DNA from: an uncultured Collinsella sp.
Lineage (GTDB): Bacteria > Actinomycetota > Coriobacteriia > Coriobacteriales > Coriobacteriaceae
Direction of reading: 5' to 3'
DNA length: 24,134 bases
Assembly (NCBI GenBank): GCA_900547345.1
Contig: URGG01000018.1
Coordinates: forward strand, 1-24,134
This document shows positions 7,625 through 14,217 of the stretch, one piece after another. Both the position numbers and the translations under genes were made by a program. Each line of letters opens with the position of its first letter. Positions within the stretch are counted from its first letter, which is position 1. The notes beneath the pieces were generated by a model. The model made no database searches. It had not been told where the DNA came from and was given only the letters and a program-made list of their open reading frames with translations.

Positions 7625-8314
7625 CTACTTTTTGCGATGCAAAAAGCGTGCGATGTCATCCTCGGTGGGGCTTTTGATATCAAAGCGCAGCGACAGCCAG
7701 CGTAGTCCCATGGTCACCACGACGCAAACGACCAGTGCGACGACATTGCTGACCAAGCCGCTCATGACAAGGCAAACATAGCTTGCCGATCCGGCGATGG
7801 CCGCGATGGCATAGAAGTTGGTGCGCTGGAAGATACCCGGCACCACACCCATAAAACCATCTCGCAGCATGCCGCCGCCCACCGCGGTAAAAAAGCCCAT
7901 CATGATGCACACCGCCGGCGCAAAGCCGTAGACCAGCGCCTTGTCTGCGCCGGTTGCCGCATAAATACCCACCGAGATGATATCGAGCAGGGGAATGAGC
8001 TTTTCGGGCTTGTCGACGATTGCCGGGAAGATGTAGATGATGGCCGCGGTGGCGATGGAGAGCGGGAGCGCCATCGGTTGGTTGAGGATGTAGACGTTGC
8101 CCACCTGCAGCGTCATATCGCGCAAAAGACCGCCGCCCAGTCCACAGACCACGGCGAGCGCGACGGCGCCCACCAGGTCGAGTTTGTGCTCGCGTGCGAC
8201 CAACACGCCCGAGATCGATGCCGCGACGACGGCGAACATCTCGAGCCAAAACGGGATGGCAACCATGGCATCCGAGGCGTGTGCGGTAACGATCATAGCG
8301 GCGGCAACGGGCAA
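7625..8314 (-). CDS. UPF0126/TRIC-like trimeric cation channel family membrane protein
   Basis: A 229-residue integral membrane protein with about seven hydrophobic segments. The signature of the family, GVLVAREHKLDLVGAVAL...GLGGGLLRDM, is near the N-terminus. A second GGGMLRDGFMG copy follows about 80 residues later, giving the internal pseudo-repeat typical of YadS/YicG (UPF0126, TRIC) proteins. Prokaryotic TRIC homologues are homotrimeric K+/cation channels; some UPF0126 proteins are linked to glycine transport, so substrate assignment here is open. The start is TTG at 8314 because AAAGGA lies seven bases upstream; the ATG at 8296 is too far from it. The gene is followed by a 106-base gap before the bactofilin-like gene, with only a weak AACC/GGTT hairpin plus CTTTT near 7579-7596. 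Confidence 0.8.
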   Translation of the reverse strand: MPVAAAMIVTAHASDAMVAIPFWLEMFAVVAASISGVLVAREHKLDLVGAVALAVVCGLGGGLLRDMTLQVGNVYILNQPMALPLSIATAAIIYIFPAIVDKPEKLIPLLDIISVGIYAATGADKALVYGFAPAVCIMMGFFTAVGGGMLRDGFMGVVPGIFQRTNFYAIAAIAGSASYVCLVMSGLVSNVVALVVCVVVTMGLRWLSLRFDIKSPTEDDIARFLHRKK

Positions 8315-8492
8315 GATGGGGTCCTTTGAGTTACGGGTTTAGACAATGCCCGTACATAGTACATGTTCGGCGCCGATTGCGACCCTATTGCTCGGCAAAC
8401 GGTCGGGACTGGGTACGGTCATAGGTTCCATGTTTGGGGATCCGGGTTGATGCTGAACGCGATGGGGGCGTGGTCGAATAGGAGGGATGTCC

Positions 8493-8517
8493 AAATTTTG
8501 AGCTTTGCTCAAAATTT
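8493..8517. repeat. Perfect 11-bp hairpin (first of three)
   Basis: AAATTTTGAGC (8493-8503) and GCTCAAAATTT (8507-8517) are exact reverse complements around TTT. It is too AT-rich at its base for a classic terminator and is not adjacent to a plus-strand gene end. Confidence 0.6.
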
Positions 8518-8520
8518 ATC

Positions 8521-8540
8521 CGGTCGGCTTACGCCGACCG
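8521..8540. repeat. Perfect 8-bp hairpin (second of three)
   Basis: CGGTCGGC (8521-8528) and GCCGACCG (8533-8540) are exact reverse complements around TTAC. Only three bases separate it from the first hairpin. Confidence 0.6.
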
Positions 8541-8550
8541 CGCTGCGCTA

Positions 8551-8578
8551 AAAACGCGCCACTGGCGCGTTTTCTTTA
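8551..8578. repeat. Perfect 10-bp hairpin with flanking A/T runs (third of three)
   Basis: AAAACGCGCC (8551-8560) pairs with GGCGCGTTTT (8564-8573) around ACT, followed by CTTTA on the plus strand. It looks like a bidirectional terminator, but no known gene ends just upstream on either strand, so what it would terminate is unclear. Confidence 0.55.
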
Positions 8579-8594
8579 CGCTTTGCGCCCTGGC

Positions 8595-8619
8595 GGGTTC
8601 GAATCCCTCCTCCTCCGCC
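8595..8619 (+). repeat. Inverted 25-bp copy of the tRNA-Ser(CGA) 3' end
   Basis: These 25 bases, starting GGGTTCGAATCCC and ending CTCCGCC, are identical to the T-arm and 3' acceptor strand of the tRNA-Ser(CGA) gene, which lies on the opposite strand at 8684-8708. The match stops exactly before the final A of CCA. No tRNA body lies upstream on the plus strand. Such partial tRNA tails are usually left by tRNA-targeting integrative elements, although those normally form direct, not inverted, repeats. Confidence 0.7.
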
Positions 8620-8648
8620 GTATTTGCTTGTAAGGGACTTAAAAGAAA

Positions 8649-8672
8649 AAAGCCCCCGATCTGGGAGCTTTC
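8649..8672 (-). terminator. Intrinsic terminator of tRNA-Ser(CGA)
   Basis: On the minus strand AAGCTCCC pairs with GGGGGCTT (one G-T pair) around AGATC, followed by TTTTCTTTT. It lies just downstream of the tRNA 3' end. Confidence 0.8.
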
Positions 8673-8682
8673 TCAACCAAAA

Positions 8683-8773
8683 TGGCGGAGGAGGAGGGAT
8701 TCGAACCCTCGTGACCTTATACAGGCCAAACGGTTTTCGAGACCGCCGCATTCAACCACTCTGCCACCCCTCC
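8683..8773 (-). tRNA. tRNA-Ser, anticodon CGA
   Basis: Read on the minus strand, a 7-bp acceptor stem (GGAGGGG/CTCCTCC) with discriminator G and encoded CCA encloses the molecule. It has a D arm (GGCAGAGTGGTTGAATGC), an anticodon loop CTCGAAA (anticodon CGA, reading UCG), a long class II variable arm, and the T loop GGTTCGAATCC. The length of 91 bases fits tRNA-Ser. Confidence 0.93.
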
Positions 8774-8787
8774 GCGTGGGGTAAAAA

Positions 8788-8813
8788 CAAAGCAGGCTCG
8801 AAGGCCTGCTTTG
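8788..8813 (-). terminator. Intrinsic terminator of tRNA-Ser(GGA)
   Basis: On the minus strand CAAAGCAGGC pairs perfectly with GCCTGCTTTG around a 6-base loop, followed by TTTTTAC. It separates the two tRNA genes, although readthrough into tRNA-Ser(CGA) is possible since no clear second promoter is visible in the 48-base gap. Confidence 0.75.
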
Positions 8814-8821
8814 GAATTAAC

Positions 8822-8912
8822 TGGCGGAGAGTCAGGGATTTGAACCCTGGAGACGCTTTTGACGCCTACACGATTTCCAATCGTGCTCCTTCGGCCACTC
8901 GGACAACTCTCC
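8822..8912 (-). tRNA. tRNA-Ser, anticodon GGA
   Basis: On the minus strand the acceptor stem GGAGAGT/ACTCTCC is perfect, with discriminator G and encoded CCA. The anticodon stem CACGA/TCGTG encloses TTGGAAA (anticodon GGA, reading UCC/UCU). There is a long class II variable arm and a T loop GGTTCAAATCC. Length is 91 bases. Confidence 0.93.
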
Positions 8913-8928
8913 GTTAAATGCGAAAGTC

Positions 8929-8956
8929 AGTATACACGAGGAATCGCAAAGTGCAA
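8929..8956 (-). promoter_or_regulatory. Promoter of the tRNA-Ser genes
   Basis: On the minus strand TTGCAC (-35, complement of 8951-8956) and TATACT (-10, complement of 8929-8934) are spaced by 16 bases. The -10 ends 16 bases before the tRNA-Ser(GGA) 5' end. Confidence 0.6.
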
Positions 8957-9076
8957 ACAGAAAAGTTGGCATTTTTTAAAACGCTTGGCCGCGCTTGGCG
9001 TTGCAGTGGGGTTCGAGGTGCCAAAAAACGGCTTCCGACCAGTGTGGTTGATCAACTCAATTGTTCAAAAGGGGTA

Positions 9077-9105
9077 TTCATAAGCGACTTGGCAATGAAT
9101 ATAAA
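9077..9105 (+). promoter_or_regulatory. Possible promoter of the rpsF operon
   Basis: TTCATA (9077-9082) and TATAAA (9100-9105) have a 17-base spacer; it would give a leader of about 300 bases. An alternative is TATTAT at 9340-9345 with TTGCAG at 9317-9322, which would give a short leader. Neither is decisive. Confidence 0.35.
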
Positions 9106-9208
9106 AATCTTTGGGTGGTGCTGTGGACCACCGGTATGCATTTTGCGACCACAACCATGCGCCCGTTGACCTGCGACTTGGCTCAGCTTGTCCCCACGGC
9201 ACCGTATC

Positions 9209-9217
9209 TTGTCCACA
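9209..9217 (+). other. DnaA-box match (actinobacterial form)
   Basis: TTGTCCACA is exactly the preferred DnaA box of high-GC actinobacteria. Related nonamers lie close by: TTGTCCCCA at 9188-9196 and TGTGGACCA (reverse orientation, one mismatch) at 9122-9130. It lies upstream of rpsF-ssb-dnaB, but dnaA/dnaN are not present. Confidence 0.4.
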
Positions 9218-9361
9218 GATTCGTCAAGCTTTTGGTCAGCATTTGGTTGGAATGCGCATGAAACGTCGTGCGAGCATGGACATATGTGGAGGTCATGAGG
9301 TTGTAGCTGCATATTCTTGCAGCCCGGGAGGTTGAAAGATATTATTACCAAGTCTTTTCCT

Positions 9362-9390
9362 GCTTCAGGCGCACCTTCACGACCTGAAGC
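9362..9390 (+). promoter_or_regulatory. Leader hairpin before rpsF; candidate S6:S18 autoregulatory site
   Basis: GCTTCAGG (9362-9369) pairs with CCTGAAGC (9383-9390) around a 13-base loop, ending 12 bases before the GAGGAGGT ribosome binding site. rpsF leaders in many bacteria bind the S6:S18 complex through a hairpin with a conserved CCG. I see the hairpin but not a clear CCG box, so the identity is tentative. Confidence 0.3.
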
Positions 9391-9416
9391 CACATTTGCC
9401 CAGAGGAGGTGACAAT

Positions 9417-9710
9417 ATGAAGGCTTATGAACTGCTGTTCTTTGTTGACCCGTCGCTCGACCCCGAGACTCGTCTCGCTGTTATGAAGCGTATCGATACC
9501 ACGATCGCTGAGGGCGCTGGCAAGGTCGACTCCGTTGACGAGTGGGGCAAGCGCAAGCTCGCCTACGAGATCAACGACCTCACCGATGGTGACTACACCC
9601 TCATCAACTTCCACGCAGATCCTACCCAGATCGCCGAGCTTGATCGCGTCCTGCGCATCACCGACGCTGTGGTCCGCCACATGATCGTCCGTCGCGACGA
9701 CCAGGAGTAA
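9417..9710 (+). CDS. rpsF: 30S ribosomal protein S6
   Basis: A 97-residue protein of the usual S6 length. It opens MKAYELLFFVDPSLD and contains the S6 core: VDEWGKRKLAYEINDLTDGDYTLINF and a closing DAVVRHMIVRRD. S6 binds the central domain of 16S rRNA together with S18 in the small-subunit platform. ATG 9417 is chosen over an in-frame ATG at 9396 because GAGGAGGT lies at 9403-9410 at ideal spacing and the family begins MK.YE. It is first of the rpsF-ssb-rpsR-rplI operon. Confidence 0.97.
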   Translation: MKAYELLFFVDPSLDPETRLAVMKRIDTTIAEGAGKVDSVDEWGKRKLAYEINDLTDGDYTLINFHADPTQIAELDRVLRITDAVVRHMIVRRDDQE

Positions 9711-9758
9711 GACTGTCGTTTTGGACTGGGCTTGTGCCCCAAGAGGAAGTAGTGAGTT

Positions 9759-10211
9759 ATGAGCATCAATCGAGTGAACATCACCGGTAACCTCACCCGC
9801 GATCCCGAACTGCGCGCCACCGCCGGCGGAACCCAGGTTCTGTCCTTTGGCGTCGCCGTGAACGATCGTCGCCGCAACGCGCAGACTGGCGAGTGGGAGG
9901 ACTATCCCAACTTTGTCGACTGCACTATGTTTGGCACCCGCGCCGAGGCCGTGAGCCGTTTCCTGGCAAAGGGAAACAAGGTCGCGATCGAGGGCAAGCT
10001 GCGCTACAGCTCTTGGGAGCGCGACGGTCAGCGCAGGAGCAAGCTTGAGGTCATCGTCGATGAGATCGAGTTTATGAGCTCCCGTGGTGGCCAGGGTGGC
10101 TACGATCAGGGCGGTTACGCCCCCGCAGCTCCCGCGCCCGCAGCACGTCCTGCCGCACCGGTGGCTACGCCGCCCGCGGTCGACGTCTACGATGAGGACA
10201 TCCCGTTCTAA
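9759..10211 (+). CDS. ssb: Single-stranded DNA-binding protein
   Basis: A 150-residue SSB. An N-terminal OB-fold (about 1-108, MSINRVNITGNLTRDPELRAT, with FGVAVNDR and VDCTMFGTRAEA motifs) precedes a flexible Gly/Pro/Ala-rich linker (about 109-142). The conserved acidic tip is YDEDIPF, the docking tail for replication and repair partners. It coats single-stranded DNA at forks as a tetramer. A GAGGAAG ribosome binding site precedes the ATG. Its position between rpsF and rpsR is the standard bacterial order. Confidence 0.97.
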   Translation: MSINRVNITGNLTRDPELRATAGGTQVLSFGVAVNDRRRNAQTGEWEDYPNFVDCTMFGTRAEAVSRFLAKGNKVAIEGKLRYSSWERDGQRRSKLEVIVDEIEFMSSRGGQGGYDQGGYAPAAPAPAARPAAPVATPPAVDVYDEDIPF

Positions 10212-10283
10212 GGGTTGTTCACCTATTTTTGAGTGAGAGGCGGCTTCGGCTCGCCGAAGTTGCCAAATGAAAGGTATTTTGAC

Positions 10284-10550
10284 ATGGCTAATGATTATTC
10301 TGCACGTCAGCCGCGTCGTAAGTACTGCCAGTTCTGCAAGGAGAACACTGAGTTCATCGACTATAAGGACACTCAGCTTCTCCGTAAGTACATGACCGAT
10401 CGTGGCAAGATCAAGCCCCGTCGCGTCACTGGCGCTTGCACGCAGCATCAGCATGACATCGCCAACGCCATCAAGCGCGCCCGCGAGATGGCTCTCCTGC
10501 CGTACACCGTCCCCGTGGTTTCCTCTCGTGGCAACCGCGACCGCGGCTAA
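10284..10550 (+). CDS. rpsR: 30S ribosomal protein S18
   Basis: An 88-residue S18. It carries PRRKYCQFCKENTEFIDYKD, with a paired CxxC of the zinc-binding (C+) form near the N-terminus. RKYMTDRGKIKPRRVTG and the QHQ...AIKRAREMALLPY segment are diagnostic. It binds 16S rRNA with S6. ATG 10284 is preferred to an upstream in-frame start at 10233, because AAAGG lies upstream and family members start near this point. A 7-bp CTTCGGC/GCCGAAG hairpin lies in the 72-base gap after ssb. Confidence 0.96.
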   Translation: MANDYSARQPRRKYCQFCKENTEFIDYKDTQLLRKYMTDRGKIKPRRVTGACTQHQHDIANAIKRAREMALLPYTVPVVSSRGNRDRG

Positions 10551-10565
10551 GAAGGGAGACGCATC

Positions 10566-11105
10566 ATGAAGGTTATTCTTCTCGATGAGATCAAGGGCAA
10601 GGGCGGCGAGGGTGACGTCGTAGAGGTCGCTCAGGGTTACGCTGAGAACTTCCTGTTCCCCAAGAAGCTCGCTGTTGCCGCCACCAAGGGCAACCTCAAG
10701 CAGCTCGACGAGCGTCGCAACAACATCGCCAAGCGCGAGGCCGTCCGTCTGGCTACCGCCAACGAGACCAAGGCTGCCTTCGAGGGCAAGCAGGTCACCG
10801 TTGACGTCAAGGTTGGCGACGAGGGCATCCTCTTTGGCTCCGTTACTGCCGCTATGATCGCTGACGCCATCAAGGATCAGCTCGGTATGGACATCGACCG
10901 CAAGCGCGTCGAGCTCGGTAAGCCCATCAAGGTTGCCGGTGCCCACACCGTCGCTATCTCGCTGTACCGCGAGATCAAGGCCGAGGTTGTCGTTCTCGTC
11001 GGCGTTACCGCCGAGGAGCTCGCTGCCGAGGCTGAGGTTGAGGAGACCGCTGAGGTCGCCGAGACCGAGACCGCCGAGGTCGAGACCGAGGCTGCTGCCG
11101 AGTAG
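10566..11105 (+). CDS. rplI: 50S ribosomal protein L9 with an extended acidic C-terminal tail
   Basis: A 179-residue L9. The N-terminal 23S-binding domain shows MKVILLDEIKGKGGEGDVVEVAQGYAENFLFPKKLA (written here as the family signature at residues 1-36). A connecting helix (about 40-75) and the C-terminal domain (about 76-148, with GILFGSVT and KVAGAHTVAI) follow. L9 usually ends near residue 150; here about 30 extra residues rich in Glu, Ala, Thr and Val follow. AAGGGAGA precedes the ATG. It is the last gene before the terminator at 11138. Confidence 0.96.
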   Translation: MKVILLDEIKGKGGEGDVVEVAQGYAENFLFPKKLAVAATKGNLKQLDERRNNIAKREAVRLATANETKAAFEGKQVTVDVKVGDEGILFGSVTAAMIADAIKDQLGMDIDRKRVELGKPIKVAGAHTVAISLYREIKAEVVVLVGVTAEELAAEAEVEETAEVAETETAEVETEAAAE

Positions 11106-11137
11106 CATTTGCTGCAACGCAACAATCTTGTTCTAAG

Positions 11138-11176
11138 AAGGGCGCTCTGGGAGACCAGGGCGCCCTTTTATTTTTT
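11138..11176 (+). terminator. Intrinsic terminator of the rpsF-rplI operon
   Basis: AAGGGCGCTCTGG (11138-11150) pairs with CCAGGGCGCCCTT (11155-11167), one T-G pair, around GAGA, followed by TTATTTTTT. It is a textbook strong terminator 33 bases after the rplI stop. Confidence 0.93.
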
Positions 11177-11210
11177 GCGCTGGGTGAGTGTCGTGGCAGT
11201 CATTGAGATG

Positions 11211-11230
11211 CGGTCCCGCGTATGGGACCG
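11211..11230. repeat. Perfect 7-bp inverted repeat upstream of dnaB
   Basis: CGGTCCC (11211-11217) and GGGACCG (11224-11230) are exact reverse complements with a 6-base gap. It lies 100 bases before dnaB and could be an operator or a small leader hairpin. Confidence 0.35.
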
Positions 11231-11329
11231 TTCATCCGCTTGGTTCGGTGATGATTGCCAAGGCGCGGCTTGATTTATAGCCGTGGCTGATACTATGGAT
11301 GCTCGCAAGCGATATGAATGAGGACGCTC

Positions 11330-12721
11330 ATGGCATATGACGATAGGGAGACGGGGTTGACGGTCGAGGACCGTGGTTCCAAATTGGGTCTCCCCCAAAA
11401 CCAAGATGCAGAGGCCAACGTACTGGCCGCTATGCTGCTATCGCCCGAGGTGGTCGAAGAGGCCCAGGTCGAGCTGCAGCCCGATGACTTCTACCGGCCC
11501 ATTCATAAGACCATCTATACCGCGATGGTCGATATGTACAACAGTCGCATCCCCATCGACTCCATCTCGCTGATCGATTACCTGCGAAGCATCAACAAGC
11601 TCGATGCCGTGGGCGGCGAGGCGTACATTTTGGAGCTGATGGGACAGACTCTGTCGCTCGTCAACTGGCAGCACCATGCCGCCATCGTTCGTCGCGACTC
11701 GATGTTGCGTGAGCTGATTGGCGCCACCAACGAGATCAACGCGCTGGCCTACAACGCCCCCACCGACACCAAAGAGGTCGTGGAGCTGGCCGAGAGCAAG
11801 CTGCTCAAGGTCACGGCGCGTGAGGTTAAGTCGAGCTACAAGACGCTGACCGAGTTTATGGTCGAGGCCTATAACGAGGCCGAGGAAGTGTGCAAGGCTG
11901 GCGGTCAGGCTGCAGGCGTGCCCACGGGCTTCCCGTCGCTCGACCGTATGCTCATGGGTTTCCGCGAAGGTCAGCTCATCATCATCGGCGCCCGCCCCGC
12001 CGTGGGTAAGACGTCGTTCGCCCTGAACTTGGCGCTCAATGCCGCCGCCGCGGGCTATACCGTCGGCTTCTTCTCGCTGGAGATGTCGGGCAAGGAAATT
12101 GCCCAGCGTCTGATTTGCGCCTATGCCATGATCTCGATCAGCGATTTCCGTACGGGCCGCATTAGTCCCGAGCAGTGGGCCAACATCAATGAGGCCACGC
12201 AGACGCTGTCCAAGCTCGATATTTTGATTGACGATACGCCCGGCACCACGGTGACCGAGATTCGCGCCAAGAGCCGCCGCATGCTCCATAACAAGGAGAA
12301 GGCCATCATCATCCTGGACTACTTGCAGCTGGTGAGCCCCCCGCCGGGACGTCGTTCCGAGAGCCGCACCGTCGAGGTCTCCGAGATGTCGCGTGGTTTA
12401 AAGATCATGGCCAAGGAGCTCAAGATTCCGCTGATCGCGCTGTCGCAGCTGTCGCGTCAGGTTGAATCCCGTACCGGCAAGCGCCCGCAGCTGTCCGACC
12501 TGCGTGAATCGGGCTCCATCGAGCAGGACGCCGATATCGTCATGTTCTTGGACCGATCCGCCGACGAGGCCGAGGCCTCGCGCGACGACCGACCCGACGA
12601 GGGCGTCACGCGTATCGTCGTGGCTAAGAACCGTTCGGGCCCGATCGGCGACGTCGACCTGATGTTCCTGCCGGCATCCACCAAGTTCTATGAGCTTGAT
12701 GGGGCGCATACCGAGGAGTAG
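11330..12721 (+). CDS. dnaB: Replicative DNA helicase DnaB
   Basis: A 463-residue hexameric helicase that unwinds the chromosome fork 5' to 3' and recruits primase. The N-terminal domain (about 15-115; PQNQDAEANVLAAMLLSPEV) is the primase-interacting collar. The RecA-like C-terminal domain (about 180-455) has Walker A GARPAVGKTS near residue 220-229 and FFSLEMS. Walker B IIILDYLQLV is near 325-335, followed by ALSQLSRQVE and the DLRESGSIEQDAD motif, all conserved in DnaB. No intein interrupts it. ATG 11330 is preferred over the ATG at 11318 because GAGGA lies just upstream. It follows the rplI terminator and so has its own promoter, which I could not place firmly. Confidence 0.96.
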   Translation: MAYDDRETGLTVEDRGSKLGLPQNQDAEANVLAAMLLSPEVVEEAQVELQPDDFYRPIHKTIYTAMVDMYNSRIPIDSISLIDYLRSINKLDAVGGEAYILELMGQTLSLVNWQHHAAIVRRDSMLRELIGATNEINALAYNAPTDTKEVVELAESKLLKVTAREVKSSYKTLTEFMVEAYNEAEEVCKAGGQAAGVPTGFPSLDRMLMGFREGQLIIIGARPAVGKTSFALNLALNAAAAGYTVGFFSLEMSGKEIAQRLICAYAMISISDFRTGRISPEQWANINEATQTLSKLDILIDDTPGTTVTEIRAKSRRMLHNKEKAIIILDYLQLVSPPPGRRSESRTVEVSEMSRGLKIMAKELKIPLIALSQLSRQVESRTGKRPQLSDLRESGSIEQDADIVMFLDRSADEAEASRDDRPDEGVTRIVVAKNRSGPIGDVDLMFLPASTKFYELDGAHTEE

Positions 12722-12748
12722 GACAGGCGCCCGTTACACGGGTATACT
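12720..12748 (+). promoter_or_regulatory. Promoter of purA overlapping the dnaB stop codon
   Basis: AGGACA (12720-12725, 4/6 to the -35) and TATACT (12743-12748) have a 17-base spacer. Transcription would start near 12755, leaving a leader of about 57 bases. Confidence 0.5.
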
Positions 12749-12812
12749 GGGAATGTTTTGTGCTTCTGCGCGCTTGCGGTGCGCGGACAGTCCATGAATG
12801 TAAGGAGTAAAC

Positions 12813-14099
12813 ATGCCGTCAACCGTTTTGGTCGGTGCCCAGTGGGGCGATGAGGGCAAGGGTAAGATCTGCGACCTGGTCGCCGGCGACTTTGATGCCG
12901 TCGTGCGCTACTCGGGCGGCAACAACGCCGGCCACACCATCGTCGTCAACGGCAAGAAGTACGGCCTGCACCAGGTGCCCTCCGGCATCATGTATTCCGA
13001 CCACGTGTCGGTAATCGGTAACGGCTGCATCGTCAACCCCAAGGTTGTCCTTGAGGAGATTGACATGTTCGAGGCCGACGGCATTACCACCAAGAATCTC
13101 AAGATCAGCGGCAACGCGCATGTCATCATGCCGTACCACATCGATCTGGATGGCGCCTTTGAGCAGAAGCTCGGCAAGAAGAACATCGGTACCACCAAGC
13201 GCGGCATCGGTCCGTGCTACCAGGACAAGATGGCCCGCATTGGCCTGCGTATGCAGGACATGCTGGACGAGGCGCTGTTCCGCGATAAGCTGGAGACCGC
13301 GCTTGCCCGCGTGAACCCCGAGCTGGAGCTTATCTACAACCTGCCCACCTACACCGTGGACCAGATTTGCGACGAGTACCTGCCCATGGCCGAGCGACTG
13401 CGCCCCTACATCACCGAGACGAGCCTGTTGCTCAACAATATGATTGACGAGGGCAAGGACTTGCTGTTTGAGGGCGCCCAGGCGACGCTGCTCGATATCG
13501 ATCACGGCACCTATCCGTACGTGACGTCTTCTAACTGCACCGCCGGCGGCGCCATTACCGGTTCCGGCGTCGGCATGAAGAACGTCGACCGCGTGTTGGG
13601 CGTCATGAAGGCCTATATCACCCGCGTCGGTTCGGGCCCCATGCCCACCGAGCTCTCCTATGAGTCTGAGGCCGGCCACACGCTGACCGAGGAGGGCTAC
13701 GAGTACGGCGTGACCACCGGTCGCCGTCGTCGCTGCGGCTGGTTTGACGGCCCCATTGCCAACTATGCCTCGCGCGTCAACGGCCTCACCGATATCGCCA
13801 TGACCAAGCTCGACGTGCTTTCGGCCTTCGACACCATTAAGGTGTGCGTGGCCTACGACGTCGATGGCGAGCGCTACACCAGCGTGCCCGAGCATCAGGT
13901 GCGCTTTGAGCATGCCAAGCCCATCTACGAGGAGCTCCCTGGCTGGAAGTGCGACATCACCGGTTGCCGCAGCTTTGACGAGCTGCCGCAGGAGGCTCAG
14001 GACTACGTGGCGTTTATCGAGGATCTGGCACACACCCGCGTGACGTTCATCGGCGTTGGCGCCGGTCGCGAGCAGATCATCAACCGATTCTGGAAGTAA
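12813..14099 (+). CDS. purA: Adenylosuccinate synthetase
   Basis: A 428-residue enzyme of typical length that makes adenylosuccinate from IMP, aspartate and GTP, the first step from IMP to AMP. The N-terminal QWGDEGKGK contains the catalytic Asp13 and the phosphate loop. NNAGHT gives catalytic His41. GTTKRGIGPCYQDK and the GAQATLLDIDHGTYPYVTSSN segment bind IMP. TTGRRRRCGWFD with the following VNGLTDIAMTKLDVL is the aspartate/GTP-binding part. TAAGGAG seven bases upstream fixes the ATG start. It is followed by paired hairpins and purD. Confidence 0.97.
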   Translation: MPSTVLVGAQWGDEGKGKICDLVAGDFDAVVRYSGGNNAGHTIVVNGKKYGLHQVPSGIMYSDHVSVIGNGCIVNPKVVLEEIDMFEADGITTKNLKISGNAHVIMPYHIDLDGAFEQKLGKKNIGTTKRGIGPCYQDKMARIGLRMQDMLDEALFRDKLETALARVNPELELIYNLPTYTVDQICDEYLPMAERLRPYITETSLLLNNMIDEGKDLLFEGAQATLLDIDHGTYPYVTSSNCTAGGAITGSGVGMKNVDRVLGVMKAYITRVGSGPMPTELSYESEAGHTLTEEGYEYGVTTGRRRRCGWFDGPIANYASRVNGLTDIAMTKLDVLSAFDTIKVCVAYDVDGERYTSVPEHQVRFEHAKPIYEELPGWKCDITGCRSFDELPQEAQDYVAFIEDLAHTRVTFIGVGAGREQIINRFWK

Positions 14100-14121
14100 T
14101 CGGGACTATTTGGTTATTGCG

Positions 14122-14163
14122 ATATACCCCTTTGCAGCCCAGATGGGCGGCCGAGGGGTATAT
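14122..14163 (+). terminator. Large hairpin after purA, possible attenuator
   Basis: ATATACCCCT (14122-14131) pairs perfectly with AGGGGTATAT (14154-14163), with a nested GCCC/GGGC stem over AGAT. The tail TTGCTTG is T-poor for a terminator. It may act as a weak terminator or attenuator between purA and purD. Confidence 0.5.
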
Positions 14164-14175
14164 TTGCTTGTAATG

Positions 14176-14194
14176 GGCCCGCGCGGAGCGGGCC
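14176..14194 (+). promoter_or_regulatory. Second hairpin in the purA-purD gap
   Basis: GGCCCGC (14176-14182) pairs with GCGGGCC (14188-14194) around GCGGA. It ends 11 bases before the GAGGAGG ribosome binding site of purD. Confidence 0.4.
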
Positions 14195-14217
14195 GGTAAT
14201 CCATAGAGGAGGCACCC

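Larger units (their letters stand above)
8315..8594. other. Intergenic region without genes, carrying a hairpin cluster
   Basis: No credible coding region was found on either strand; a 62-codon ORF at 8363 has no ribosome binding site or recognisable sequence. Upstream of the UPF0126-like gene lies GTACATAGTACAT (about 8352-8364), a short tandem/palindromic motif that could be an operator. The right half carries the three stacked hairpins described separately. Confidence 0.5.
8913..9416. other. Intergenic region between divergent tRNA and rpsF transcription units
   Basis: No coding region is supported: the overlapping ORFs here lack ribosome binding sites or recognisable sequence. It contains the tRNA promoter, a possible rpsF promoter at 9077-9105 and DnaA-box-like nonamers (9122-9130, 9188-9196, 9209-9217). 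A GCTGCA/TGCAGC hairpin lies at 9306-9323, and a hairpin just before the rpsF ribosome binding site. Confidence 0.5.

Noticed and set aside
8480..8619. A full plus-strand tRNA or tRNA pseudogene ending at 8619
   Set aside because: Only the T-arm and 3' acceptor strand are present; no D arm, anticodon arm or matching 5' acceptor strand could be folded upstream.
8548..8917. Short ORFs across the tRNA-Ser region
   Set aside because: They are translations of tRNA genes and their terminators, which explain the sequence fully.
9122..9217. Calling this spacer the chromosomal origin
   Set aside because: Only one exact DnaA box and two near matches are present, and dnaA and dnaN are absent, so an origin call is not supported.
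9052..9393. Several ORFs of 66-113 codons between the tRNA genes and rpsF
   Set aside because: They overlap each other on both strands, lack ribosome binding sites and show no recognisable protein features.
9345..11117. A 590-codon minus-strand open frame across rpsF-ssb-rpsR-rplI
   Set aside because: It covers four well-recognised plus-strand genes and its low-complexity Leu/Gly-rich sequence is an antisense shadow.
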